Below are positions 42,644 through 57,600 of a DNA stretch of 64,000 nt, piece by piece (positions within the stretch are counted from its first letter, which is position 1; every line of letters begins with the position of its first letter). Source of the stretch: Dreissena polymorpha (taxonomy: Eukaryota; Mollusca; Bivalvia; Myida; Dreissenidae); contig NC_068369.1 in assembly GCF_020536995.1 (NCBI RefSeq), positions 24,122,040-24,186,039 of the forward strand. Direction: 5' to 3'. The notes beneath the pieces are model-generated. The model worked only from the letters and a program-made list of their open reading frames with translations. It was not told the origin of the DNA and made no database searches. A program made the position numbers and the translations under genes.

Positions 42644-45600
42644 TTGTGTGTGTGTGTCTAATTCATGTAACCATTATTAATATACCATGTATTTGTACAG
42701 GCAGTATTCGGTTGCGCACAACTGCATGTTTGTTGCCAAATATAGTGCATGTTTGCATACGTCAAGTGACTTCATAAAGCTATTAGCCTCAGTTCAAATG
42801 AATGCTTAAATCGTTCTTTACGGCAGACTATTCATAGCGACCAACGATGGATTTAATGCGAATGATATCAATCTTGTTCAGAGAACAAACCCTTACGCTG
42901 AATTACCGGTAACTGCGATCGCAAATAAGTATCAACCCCGTACGAGTAAAGTACCTTGCGTTGTTGCTGGTAATGTCGTATAAGTAGTCACAACTTGTGT
43001 CGTGGTTAAAGCGGTTGTTAGTTGTGGCTGAGTGGTTGGATCGCCGGTAAAGGCAACTGTTGTCGGCGCTTGCGTTGTTGTTGCACTTGTGCTTGGTGGC
43101 GTTGTTGGTGGAGCGGCGGTGGTTGGCGGCTGCGTGGTCGGCGCTTGGCTTATTACCGATGTCGTCGGAAGAGAATCGGTGGTAGCTGGCAGCGTGGTAG
43201 GAAGTTGGGTAGTGGTGGGTGCGGCCGTGGTTGGTGCGGCCGTTGTGGGTGCGGCCGTGGTGGGTGCGGCCGTGGTGGGTGAGGGTGTACTGGGTACCAA
43301 CGTTGTGGGAGTAGAAGTCGGAAGCTGGGTTGATGTTGGTGCTTGTGTTGTTGTTTGAACGGCTTCAATAAGTTGTAAATAAAGGTTTGTTCATGTTTTA
43401 ACTACAGTTTCGTGTTAATTGCTTGACGATTATAATTTATTTCTAAAATGAATTTAAAGTGTTAACAAGTTTTTACACATAGAATTAATGTAGGTAAAAT
43501 CAAATAAATGCAAATAACCTGTAAACATTTCGAAATCGTATAACTCTTGATTTTTTTGTATAACTTATTTAAAAATTTATTTATTGTATTAATGCACATG
43601 AAAAGTATATTGCATAGCAGGACGTCAGTGTTCCATGTGTAACGCTATCGCAATCCATCAATACTAAATGCACATTTTCCAGAATTACATTGTTGGCTAA
43701 TCCGTGCGTGCACGGTAGCTACCTGAGTCGCAGTTGAGTCCTTCCCATCCAGGCGCACATCCTGCCGGGCATGCACCGGAAATGACGTTACAGGGAGCTC
43801 CAGCTGCGCATGCGCCGCATGTCTGAGCACATCCGACTCCCCAAAAATACGTGTTACACGCTGAAAAAAGCGTTATAGCTGCGCTAAATCTAGCCCACAT
43901 GCAAATAGCAACTACTTTTGCAAGGTCGCGGTGCTAAGGGGTCTCAAACAACAGGGTGAGGCAGAAAACTTGCACATTCATGTTATTGTACCTGATACGG
44001 AACTATTGTGATAAAACAAATTGTTATGGCTTATTGATAGATTTAGAAATAAATAATGTAAAATTATACTTCTAAACATTTGACGATATCTCTCTTGAAT
44101 AAATGCAGTATTGTAAAAACAGTACACATTCATTAAGTCTGCAAGAAATTAAAAAAGAGCATTACGGGGGTTTGTGATATGTTTTTATTAAATAATATGT
44201 GTTTCTTAAAAAATAAAAGCTATCATTGTTTTTGTAAATACATATCAGGACAAAAATACAGATAATGCACATGCGCCAAGCATCTACATTTCTACGCTAA
44301 AGCCAATACGTTGACTCAAATGCTTCATTACGAACGCACACAGGAATATTAACCGTGTGATTGAAATATCGAGTCATCCTCCCTTCCTTTCACGTGAGAC
44401 TTAAATCATCGCATAAATGCAACGTCAATACTCTGATATAAAATGAATTAATGTATTCCTATAAATTTCAAACTTAACAAGAGGTGTGTTTGTCAGAAAC
44501 ACAATGCCCCTTATTGCGCCGCTTTGAAGCCATATATTTGACCTTTGACCTTGAAGGACGACCTTGACTTTGACATTTCACCACTCAAAATGTGCACCTC
44601 CATGAGATACAATACACATGCATGCCAAATATCAAGTTGCTATCTTCAATATTGCGAAAGTTATGGCCAATGTAAAGTTTTTTGACAGACATACACAATG
44701 TCAGACAGACAGACACATACAATGACGGACAGACAGGCCAAAAACAATAAATAACCGATCATTCGATCCGGGGGCATAAAAAGCGTAATGTAACTGTGAC
44801 AAGATTGAAACTATGATGCATCAGGGAAGTCGGTTCATTTTATGTAGCTAAGTTCAACATTATAATTTTATAAATAACGAATTTCAAATAAATAAATTAA
44901 AAACGTATTTTTATTCCAAACGTTTTCTCCTATCCATTTGAAATAATCAAATCCGATTTAATCACTGATTGGCTCATACCAATGTCGCAGTTTGTTCCCT
45001 GCCATCCTGCGGCACATCCGCCAGAACAGGCACCAGTCACCGAGTTACAGGACGCCCCCAGTGCGCATGCGCCACATGTAGCTGCGCATCCCAAACCCCA
45101 TGAACCGGTACTACACACTGAAAATTATATTTAAGTATATTTTCCCTCACCGTAAATACACGCTTACCGATTGCTTTCTGAACTTCAGATGAAATAGTTG
45201 ACCATATACGTTAAGAAGTGTCTATATAGACGTCTAGACGATATCGTACCTAAAGTATCATTTTGTGTATATTGGTAGACATCTTATTTAGTATGAATTA
45301 TTTTGTGTAATCTGTGTTATCAGTTTAAGTAGTACAATGATAAAAACAAGGATATCAAATCAAGCACGAAACAAACTATTAAAACTCAGCCCCATGTGCA
45401 AATTCCTGCAAAATCGTTTCTGTGATCTTCTCCAATCATCTCTTGTTCGGTGTTGTTTTTGGGAATCCTTATGGAGCATCGTTCGTCAAAACTAACCAGC
45501 ATATAAATTCATCTGATTATAAGCATTCACTCTGTATATATTGTTTGGAAACAATATCCATGTTACAAGCATATGTGTTCTGAACGTAAGATCTGTTAAC

Positions 45601-48600
45601 CTCAAAATAAAAATGCACCTTTCTTTCCTCCGAACAAGCGCGCGAATTTTGATGATCATTTAGCGAAACGTTCTCTAGATATTTTGATAAAACTATATCC
45701 ATTTTGATTATCGTATGTTGCAGCCTTCTCGACATGTCATGTCTTAAAAGCGAATGTGATTTTCCGGTCTCCTCACAATCAAAAAGTGCGTTCTTTAAAG
45801 TCAAAGCGTCCTCAAAATATTCTGCTGAAACGCATATCCTGTTACTAATCATTTGGCCTTGAACTTTGACCTTATGCCCTTCAAATCGATAAGCGTCTTT
45901 ATTTGCTCGCAATTGACCGACCGACATACCGACAGACGGGTTCACATAAATATATACCTTCAACTTGGAATAAGGGGGTTGGGGTTATAAGAAACTTATA
46001 TATACCTTGCGTACACAGCGTTCCCTGGTACCCGGCTGCACATCCATTCTGACAGGATCCAGTGACCTTGTTACACGGCTCTCCGTTGATACAGTTACCA
46101 CAGACAGATAGACACCCGACACCATAGAAACCGTCCGGGCATGCTGGAAATACAGCACAAACTGTTGCAAAGGACATAACCGATGGCATCATTTTGATTT
46201 TTACAACATGCGTATCATTGGTTTCGGTCATAAAAATAGTTCCTTTCAATCCAAATTAAGGCACAAACAATATTTTGTCTAAAGTGTTCTTTGGCCCTGA
46301 TTTAATGCACCAGTCTCGACCAATCGTGATACATCGGCTATCTCCGGACTCTGGACTTAAGCAATAACTCGTTTGCTGATCCAGAGTGCAGTCTCGACGC
46401 AGACGTAGGAAGAATCCCATCAATAAATACCAAGCAATATTTCTATCGTGTTTTAATATATTGAAATGCACATTTAGGAACAATGACATTATATTATTGT
46501 TTGTTTTTCAATTGTGATATTTATACACTCGTGTCAATACATCGCGAGGGGCGTGTCAACTAAAGAGAATACCAGTAGTTTTATATTTAAGGATATATAT
46601 TTAAGGATATATATTTAAGGATATATGCCCCTTTTCCGCAGTTGAAATTTCTGTTAACAAACCTAGGGACAAGCTTGCATTTATCTTACAGGGCATCATG
46701 TTCACTATAACATCATGTGTCTTTACTTGCGACTCGCCTGGTTACCCTATTTTTACATGTTATGTATGCAATATTTGAGGTGATGCAGTAGCGATAAAAA
46801 AAAACTCAACGAAAGAGAATTTCTTAAAACTCGAGCTAATTCCGGTTTCCAAAGTCGATATCTATATTTCTCTGTACGCTTCTCTGTGTACTTGCTTAAT
46901 TCTTAGGCTTCATTACTATTCTTACGCTTGGGATATAAACTTAAAATTTACCCATTCATGCCTAGTGGACTCTCCCAGCCTTCTAAATTAGATAAATTTA
47001 TTTACAAAATTAGGGATGTCTAGTATATTTATTTCTATATTTAGAATATTTATTACAGGATTTCCGTTAAGCAAACAGTGCAGACCCTGATGAGACATCA
47101 TGCGGCGTCTCATCTGGGTCAACACTATTTGCCAAGGCCTTTTTTCTAGACGCTAGGCATAAATGGGTAAAAGTAGACTGCGCGCGATTTAATTGGTTTT
47201 GAAATATTTAATTTATGATTTTAACGATATGTGTGAGTGATGATGTAAGGTTGTCTGTCTTTATGGCGAGACAGAACATGAAGACACACGCGCTCTCTAT
47301 ATGATAATGGAAACTAATTTACCTATCCATGAAGTTTCAAATAAAGGTGGAGAAATAAGCAATTTCGGGGAAAAGGAACAACTGATTTATTATAATTTTT
47401 CAATAGTACCTAACGTATATGCAATATGAAATTGCGAAAGATTTTCCAAACACGGAAAAACGATTTTGTTAATCATTGGAGGCTTACTTATTTGAACAGC
47501 ATGACACTGAATTTTGTCACATAAAAAAACCGTTTCCATGTATACATTTTACTAAATAATCATAGAGCATTAATATTCATGTGTAACAATCCGAACGAAT
47601 TAAGAGATGATAATAAACATACTATCATAACTAAACTTTTTTATTTTAATAGCAATAATTGTCAAAGAAAACGAGTTAAATCAATCGAAAGCATAAGTAT
47701 GCGTATTTCTACTTCCATTCCGCACAGAGAGTTTATTAGATATTAGTGTTGCTCGTCACGGTTCTTTTCCACGTGGTTCGCCCAACATTGTCATTGCTAT
47801 GGTTACGTTGCAGCGCATCTATCTTGCTTTTGCCAAGGCCTCTCTTGATGCAAAAAATGAGGACGCCAATCATTATGATAAGTAGAAACACGTCGGCGAC
47901 AATACTGGCTACTTGAATTGCCTCTAAGGGGTCATTCTGTGCGGCGTTTGGTTGTGTGGAATCTAGAAAATAAAAAGAAACACATGTTGGTTTTTGTTTT
48001 GTCTTTGTACGCTTAGTTTTAACTTCGAATGAAATCAATAACATATATTTCTTATTACAACGCTGAAAGAGGCATCTCGGCAAATATAAGCGTATTTGAA
48101 TAATTTCAAACCAACATTGTTTCTTTTTATTTCAAGCACAACATTTCGTAAGATTGTTTTTCATGAGAAGAGGGAGGCTTTGTTTAGGGTACTTCTTCTA
48201 CAATTTATGCATTGAGAAGGGTACGATTTATGCTAGATTGTTTGGCTCCGCTCCTTTTATTGATCCACCGTACACTATTGTAATAAGCATCTGCATGTTT
48301 ATTTCTACGGCGACAAAGCATGGTCGAGATCTGTGATGGATAATTAAGATTGCAGCAGTAAACTAGTATACTCTTCCTGTGACGGTCATGTTTTTCAACT
48401 GACATATCCAATTAAGGTCGGGTAAACGTATTTTTCTGTAGTAAACTGACAAAACGATTCCCAATATGATAAGAATACGCATAACATGACGTAATCTTCC
48501 AGATCTCTATTAAACATGGCTTCTTATGGTAATTTTAATCAATATAACGTACCTTAGGCGATTAAGATCGAATGAAGATAACATTATCTCAAATTTGATT

Positions 48601-51600
48601 GTTATTATAGTAAATTTAAAAAAAGATATCGAAAACAATCATGGAAACCTGGACAACCAAAAAAGTTTTAAAAAGGCACAATAACTCAGGGTCGGTCGAG
48701 TGAGAAGAAACCAACTAGTTTTTCCGCCTACTGGTCAGGCGGCCACAGAATGGTCCTAGGATATTTCAGTTTAGGTTTACAACAGACGAGGATTCAAAAA
48801 AGAGAGACGAAAGCAAGCATTTAGTACGATGTGACAAACGGTTTCAAATGAAGGAAAAAATAAATCCGGGTAAGATTGCAGAAAATGATTGATACGTGTA
48901 AAACTATCATGGAGAGACGTAACGGTCATTACATCGATACTTTTACGCCAAAACATTGAATGCTTTTGTGATATGATTTAACATTCATATTTGTTTGTGG
49001 ATGTTTCGGGTAGAAATAACACTCCAATATTTCGAATATATCAATTTGTTTAATAAATTATGTGAACAAATAACTCTATCCCACCATGCATGTGATGGCT
49101 GTATCAAATAACTGACATCAAAAGTTGTTCTTGTCATGCCGAGTGCAGATGTTAATTATCCAAAGTTTCTGATTATTTTGTTGTTAGCCTTAATAATGAA
49201 ATTATGTATTCAACAATAACCTGTATATGCATAATTCAAGCAACTCTAACAGGAACTTGTCAGTTAACTATAGCCCATATTTATGGAAATGCATTGCAGA
49301 TTATTGTCCTGTCAAGTTCCCTATTACTAAATAATACATGTTATCGTTCCAACCTGTTTTGCAATCCGGAAGTATCCATCCTGGTGCGCATGCGTTACAA
49401 GCACCGGAAACACTGTTACAGGCGGCTGAGTTGGCGCAGTTACCGCACGTGTTGGCACATCCAGCCCCAAAGAAACCTCCAGCACAACCTATCGACGAAT
49501 AGCGAGCAAGCAAGAGGCTATTTGAAGCGAATGTTGGAGATACATATATATGTATTTTTCAAAGCAGCGTTCTAAGCAAAGCAGTTGGTACATGAAGCCA
49601 CCAATAAGTGTTCATCTACTTTGAAAACATTTCTATACACGTTTGCCAAAATTTGCGGATGGTAGAATCTAACAGGCATTTGGCTAATTATTATAAAACG
49701 TTCGGTTTTATTCCGAAATTAAATCATATGTTAACACTGTACTTGTGTTAAGTAGGTCGGAAACTGACAATGAAATTGACAAAATTAAAATTATTAAATG
49801 TTGGAATACAAAAAGAAAATCATGTTTATTGATGAATACGCCTAAAATTATTCTTCATTTATCTTATCTAAATTATCGAATTTTGTTTTATTTAATTACT
49901 CAACAAAAATAATCAATAATGCAAGATAACATATAAATGTGAGTAAGAATGTCGTAGTCTATAAAACAAGCAAATTCGTTGAACTGATATCCCCCGCCAA
50001 TATGCTTCTGGACACAAAAGTGTTATATTTGACACTCAAAAAGCATTTTCAAGATACAAAGGGTCATAACTTCTTTATTATCCAATGTTGTACAGTGCAA
50101 TTTGGCGTGCATCATCCTCTTATCCATGTATATACTCATACCAAATTTCAATGAAATCTGCCAAAGCACTTGCAAGATATGGCTCCGGACACAAAAAAGC
50201 ATTTTTCCAAGATACAAAGGGCCATAACTCTGTTATTAACAGATCGTGTACAATGCCATTAGGCGTGCATCATCCTTTTATCCATATAAACTCATACTAA
50301 GTTTCATTGAAATCCGCCAAAGCACTTCCAAGATATGGCTCCGGACACAAAAGTACCGGACGGACGGAAAGACGGACGGACGAACGGACGGACAACGCCA
50401 AAACAATATCCCTCTGCCTATGGCGGGGATAACAAATCAATTACCGGTAACATTTGTCCAAGCCTAGCTCTAAAAAGCAAATATGTAACTTCTATAAGAA
50501 TAAAATGAACTTTACAATGTATATTGCGTAATACTTATCACATATATCGTACTTTGTTGGCAAAGGGGACTTTGATATCCCGGCGCGCATCCCGCTGCGC
50601 AGTTGCCTGTGACCTTGTCACAAACTGCTCCGCCCATACACTGGCCACATGCCTGAGCACACTGATTGCCATAGAAACCGTTGGGGCAAGCTTAAGAGAA
50701 CATGTATGTATAAGCTTTATTGAGAACACTTCTTTTCATACAGCCGTAAAAAGACGACATTTTTTTTATAAATATCTGAGTTTCACTTACATCTTTCAAT
50801 TTATTTATATGTATTCGTATGGTAACAACCATTCGTTTTGTTTGTGTAATGTAGTTCTTTGCACACATACTATGATTTTTGATATGCGGGCGATTTTTTG
50901 TTATAATTACATTTTTAACTATGAATATTTAAATACCCATCAATAAGCTGTGTTTTCCAAACAAAATTGAATTCATAGTAATAGCGTTACGACCGTGGGT
51001 GAACATTGAATGTCGGATGCATACAATGCAGACTTACGTAATGTACACAGCGAGCCTTGGAACCCGGCTGCACATCCGGTTGGACAAGAACCATCGACCT
51101 TGTTACACGCCACCCCGTTGAGACAGTTACCGCAGGCAGACATACATCCGGCACCATAGAAACCGTCTGGGCACGCTGAAATTGTGAATAGTAGTTTGAA
51201 TACGGCGGTTCAGCTGTTGTAGGGATCAAGCCTTAACTTTAAAGTATGTGTTTCAAATATATCAAGAGATTTTTGTTAAACCTGTATGCCCTTATCTTAC
51301 ATAAATGGTATATGGTATATGGTATATGGTATATGGTTCCCAAAAGACCAGCACTGGTCAGCAGTATTCAGTTAAATGTATATAAAACAAGGCTATGACA
51401 GAATTGCACGACATACAGGTGTCGGGTTTAATCGCTATTAGTAAAATAATTGCTTTCATATTTGCTTGTATCTCTACATGTGTCATTTTCCATAATGAAA
51501 TCATATTTTCTGTTAGCACAGCATTAGTGGGATTAGTTTGAAACAATCACCAGACGAGGTTCCTCTGCTAAATATGTGTGGCATATTAACGTCACAATGC

Positions 51601-54600
51601 GTTCATTGTGTTCACCAAGTTTCATGATCATATCAAAATCATCCTTTCCACACAAGAAAACACTGCCAATGTCCATAAATTATGTATAGGTCAAAGCGTT
51701 CGAACGATACCGTGCTGAAAGAAATAGTCTACGGACCGACCGTCTGACCTTCCGACAGACCGGTACGTGTGATGAAGTACACTCACTTATTCTTAGGAGA
51801 GGAAATATTGGGGAAATAATGGTGCCTCTGTTATTGCTGATTTTTTCTGATAATATTTTAATTTGAAATTCAAAATTGTTTAAATATATTTAGCAATATT
51901 TGTAAAAAAGTATTTTCATTTAAAATACAAAATTGTATAAACATATTTAGCAATATTTGTAAAAAATATAATGATACGACATGCCTTGAATTTTGCGACA
52001 AACTTAACCCAAAACAATACTGGTCTAATATTGAGATGAAACTCCACCAAATGTCTTCTATATCGTACCATTAACGCAGCTAGGCATCTGAAACCCTGGC
52101 TCGCAGGCCAGACACGCCCCTGTTACGGCGTTGCAAGCAGCCCCATCCTGGCAGCTACCGCACGTCTGCAGACAGTTCACGCCATGGAAACCAGCCTGGC
52201 AACCTGGCATTGATAATAGCTTATAGATAGACTTGAGTTTGAAAGGCATAGAACATTAAAATTCTGGAAAAACAAGTATTCTTCCGATTTTAATATAGAT
52301 ACTTACTAGTACGACTGCATTATGGATTATTATTATCTAGTATCCATCAATTTTAAAACCAACTACATGTATTTCTATTTGTGAAACAAAACGTTCTTTG
52401 CGACAAACCCTATTTTTGTTACGGTTATACATAAAGTATATGTAAACTCAAAATCCTTACCCTGATCGCAGTTCGCCCCTTGAAATCCGGCATTACATCC
52501 GGCCGGACATGCGCCTGTCACTTTGTTGCACGTGGCTCCCTGGAAACAGTTGCCGCATTGTTGAAGGCAGTCGAGGCCATAGAATCCATTGAAACACTCT
52601 GGAAAAAATATTTGTAATTTAATCAAATTCCAATAAATAATTACATATGTATTCAAAATAACAGACATCTTACCACGAAATGTACCTTAAAACAAGGTTG
52701 GACTCCGAAATGTGAAACTTAACGAGACAATGGGACTTATTGTTAAAGTGAAGTCAAATTATAATATTGACGCAATCTTTTTTTGTAAACAGTATTTCCT
52801 TCGCCGGAAAGCAATAAGTACACATTTTTTGTGTTGTTTCAGTCGACAAATTATTTGTATATACCACTCGTGAATAAGAACTGATACTAAACCAAAACCA
52901 ACACAATATCTTGATGTATTATTGTGTTTACCTGTATCGCATTTTGTTCCCTGCCAACCAGCCGCACAACTTCCGGGACAGTTGCCGGATGTGACGTTAC
53001 AAGCGACTCCACCAATGCATTGGCCGCACGTAGTGAGACAGTCCTTTCCGTATGTACCGGGTGCACAGGCTGAGCATAGTAGGAAAAAAAAGAATAAAGC
53101 GTAATTCCAGGAAACATTTTTATATTTATTACCCATAGTTTGTAAGCTTTTTCCCTTTACACGTTTAAACTAACATTCAATTCGTTACAATGATATAAGC
53201 CATGTAGAACCACAATGCGCAGTCAACCCATTTTTTCGAAATAAAAGTACGTTCGCTTTTTGGTCAACACCAAAGTTCGTTGATTAAACAGCTGATTTAT
53301 CAATCTGAGGGCACTTAAGTTCTATTCTTTACATTCGCACACAGGCATATCTGGTGATGTATAATTCTGTAGTATAAGTTTATGACCACTATTTCCACCA
53401 CCACCACCTCAACCATAAGTTCAGTTCGAATGACACGAAATGATGTGCATCAAACTTTCAAACGATCATGCAAATTCCAAACAGTGCGACGCAACGCAAA
53501 TACGTACAAAAAAACGTGATTTTTCTTCAAAAATAATGAACGTCTTTTACCCTGTGTGCACATAGGGGGTCGGAGGCCGGGCTGACAACCTCCTGAGCAC
53601 GTGCCGTTCGTAACGTCACAGGGGGCGCCCGCAAAGCAAGAGCCACACGTGTTGATGCAGTTGGCACCGTAGAAACCGACAGAACAGCCTTAAATCACAA
53701 TTTAGTACCGGAATTATAATAGCCTAGTTATGTGAAAACTTGGCTTTAAGCATTTTTGTGAAGTGTCGTCCCAGAAGAGTTTCTGCAGTCCACAGAGGTT
53801 AATCAGATACGACATTGTCCGCCTATACTGAATATTCGTTAAGAAGAGATTTTCTTTAACAAAAATGACATGTAAGCTTGTAAGGACTACACAGTAACTA
53901 CGCTCCATAAATTAATGTAGAAAAAGGATGGCATTTAATCTTTGTCATGGCAAATGCATTTACAGGTCAAGTGGTCTGGCTAGGGTACGTACTTACGAAC
54001 CGTAATAGTCAAGCGCTCAACCAACTAAGCAAGCCGGATACTTCATTTAATATATCATACAAATTCAATTTCTTACCTACATAACATTCACAATTTCTAA
54101 CTGTAAAAATAACAATACGTACGTGTAGTACACATCAAGCCACTCCATCCCGGGGCGCAACCGGAAGGACACTGCCCCGTGACCTTGTTGCACACCGTTC
54201 CGGGGGCGCAGTTACCACACTGAGATTCACATCCGACACCATACGTTCCGTCTGCGCATTCTAAAAACGATCTCAAAAATGATTTGGGATTTGAGAAATG
54301 AACAACACAAACTATGATAGGATTTTTACAAACAAATTAATAACTGAAACAAAAAAGTGGCACTTGATTGTTATGCCACATTTGAGCTTTAAATGTACAC
54401 GAGGCAAATGGTCATCGCAAAATGACTGCTCAAATTAGACGTTGTTTTCATACCGAGTTGAAATACACAGTTAAGTTATAGGAGAGAGAGAGCCTAATTA
54501 TTGTTGGCTTTTCTGTCACTATTTGACAAAATGCGGGTTGCACGAAGCCACATAAGCATCGACCGACAAACTTAAGTTGAAGTTATGCAAAATGGTGCTA

Positions 54601-57600
54601 TATGACAAAAATAATGGCAAACAAATATGTGTTGGTGCAACGTCATTAGTGTTTTAACAATTTTTAGCATATAAAATGATCCATAAAACTCAATATTTTG
54701 TTGCTTATCATGCATTTGTAAAATGCTCATACGTGTCATATTGACTCATATCATCGTATCATCATGACATAGTTATTACACGCTGAGCAACAGCATGTTG
54801 TATCCATTGCATTTACATGTATATATGAATTAAAATGCCTCATTAAGCTCTAATAAGTACAATACGTACCTATCTTGCACGTTGGCATTTGCCAGCCAGG
54901 CTCACACATCATGCAGTTTCCGGTTACAGCATTGCAGGGTGCAAGAGCGGCGCAGTTTCCACATGTGAGCTGGCAGTTCTCGCCATGAAAGCCCGGTGTG
55001 CAAGCTGTAAAAAATGTCGAGTACAATAGGAAAGGTTTGACCATCTGTTGTCAGACATTGTGTGATACATAAAGCCATCTATCAAATACAGGTAATGAAC
55101 CACCGATTAATATGCAGCGCATTTGTTTTCAGGCAAATAAATCACATCTACCTACGTGTGTTCAAATCTAGATTATGGATAATGAATAATCAAGACAAAG
55201 ATAAAAGACGATTTATAAAAAGGATATGTTTAAAACTAAACGCTGAAATAAAAAAACATTTCGTATATTTTACAAAAGTCGATTTTAAAGTATGCCATTT
55301 TAAGCAACGAATTTTCATGCAGAAACAATTAAAATAATATATTTGAAGATTCCGAAAAAAATCGCATACGCGTTTTGCACAGCGTTCCTTCCCAGCCTGC
55401 TGCGCATCCGTCAGGACATCTTCCGGTGATTTTGAAACACGCCTTGTTTGCGAGGCACTGACCACAGCGCGAAGAACATGACATGTCGTAGAACCCGTCA
55501 GCACACGCTGTGAACAAAATTATGCTTATTTCATAAATCGTACTTATCACATGCTACGCGTTATTTTGTATGTAATATAACTACTAATACGTGTATCTAA
55601 GACATGTGTAATCTATCTTTTTGACCGAATTTTTGTTTTGCTCAGCATGGATTCCGCAACATGTTTGGGTCCAATCAAGTTGCTTGTCACAATGGTCATG
55701 CCACAATGTTTAATACACAATGACTTTGCAGTGCTAGATATCATATTAACATTTCTTCGGCTGCAGAACGACTAAATTAATTTCGAATCTTTCAAATATT
55801 TTGGCCGCAGTACATGTTTTATTCAAATATTTATTTTAAACACTTCAATATCATATACATATTGTAAATATAAAACTTTTCAATGGATGCATCAAAAATA
55901 CAAATATTCCATAATCGGAAGAAGTGAATACCGGTATATAGACCGTTGAAAGTTCAGGTAAATATTCTTGGCACTTAATAGTATTGCATTACTATCTTAT
56001 TCAATCATAACTAATAAACAACACTTGCCTTCAATTGCTTCCACTTCACACAATGTAATATAACCGTTGCCGGGTCTCTGAATGATGACGGAAGTGACGT
56101 CAGCTTCGGGCTCGATCGGAATATCAAAGGTTCCAGTTCCGTATGCCCCGGCGTTTGTGAATATGGGCGGGTTCGCAGTATTGTTTAAATGGAGTGTGAA
56201 ACCTTGCAACTGGCTGCCAAAATCTGGTGGAGGAAGGATACAAAAGTACAACCTTTAAAAAACGTTGACATGTATCTGATGCGTCTACAAGATTTGTACT
56301 ACAAACCACAAACGTACTTTACTAAATAGTATCCCTTAAAAACAGTAAAATGACAACCCACCAGATCTTACGTTGCAAAATTATCAAGGAATCATTTTTT
56401 ACATAGGTAATATACAAAATATGTAACAAAACAGGTTCGGATGCGTCTGTCTGATAACAAGCAAATAATTGCGGTTACATGTTTAGGTAAAAAAAGGCGT
56501 TTTATCGTTACAACGAATTAAAGCATGTATAGCTTTATCTATGACGACACTTCACGCATATGCATTAAGCTTTTCCCAGAGCGCGGCTCATGTATTTTAT
56601 ATTATGTTTCTTATACGAATTCATCAACGTTCAGGGATCTGAATCTCCCTCATCTTGGACGTGACTTTTTATGATAATTTAACTGATTTTTTACTTAATG
56701 TAACTTTATATTGGTAGATACCATATCATGCTCTTAGCGTATAGAAACTTTAGAATAACACTTGCTGAGAATCTAAGGGCCTTATTGGGCATGGTCTTTT
56801 AACCGCTTTTATAGTTAAAGTTCATTTAGTATGAAATCAACAATCTCGTGCAATAATGTCATAATTCATTAAAAATAAAACATAAACAGTCCACAACATC
56901 CGGGGGCTGTATTTACATGGTCTAATAACTGAACCTATAACTTCTTCACTCTAAAAGATATAACCTCATGCACCAACATAAAATATGTTGATAATAACAC
57001 ATACCTGAGCGTCCGAGGACCTGAATTTTCATGATTTTATAACTCCTGCCAAAGTCAACACGCCAGAAGTTGTTCCCTGTTACCCCGCTAAATGGATCGC
57101 TGCAACTGCAGCATCGGGACTCATCGGCGAGAATTTGGTTCCGACAGCCGTCGACGGCCTTGTCGGCGGTCCAAATGAAACCGTTGTAATTGAGAGATGC
57201 GAGGTGTGTCGCAGTTCGATTTAGTGCAACGTTGACTGAAATATGGCGACATACAATGTGTTTGTTATTAATTTCATTAATTTAATGCTGATATGCTATA
57301 TGTTGTTACCACACAATAAACTCTATTCAAAATACGATAATGTACTTCTAAAATTCTACTTGAATAGTATTTAATTATATCATTTTAAATCGTAATAATT
57401 GAGTTTTAAATCAAACCGGTTAATATTACATTTACTCGCTGATAGATCAAACCGTGACATAGAGGTAGAAAGCTTTAGATTGTATATGTAATGATCCTAT
57501 TATTAGAGTAACTGTTTTGTTCCAAACTTATGTTCATGAATAATTACTTGACTAACCCAACACACTATATTTTCCCGTAATACAAATGCGATTAAGATGA

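Noticed and set aside
40867-43358. Forward ORFs rich in Val/Gly/Arg
   Set aside because: They are antisense to the Thr/Pro-rich exons S1 and S2, whose minus-strand frames have proper splice sites and phases.
45517-45963. 148-codon minus-strand ORF
   Set aside because: It overlaps an interspersed repeat with a terminal 'gtcggtatgtcggtcggt' run and has no splice sites or recognisable domain.
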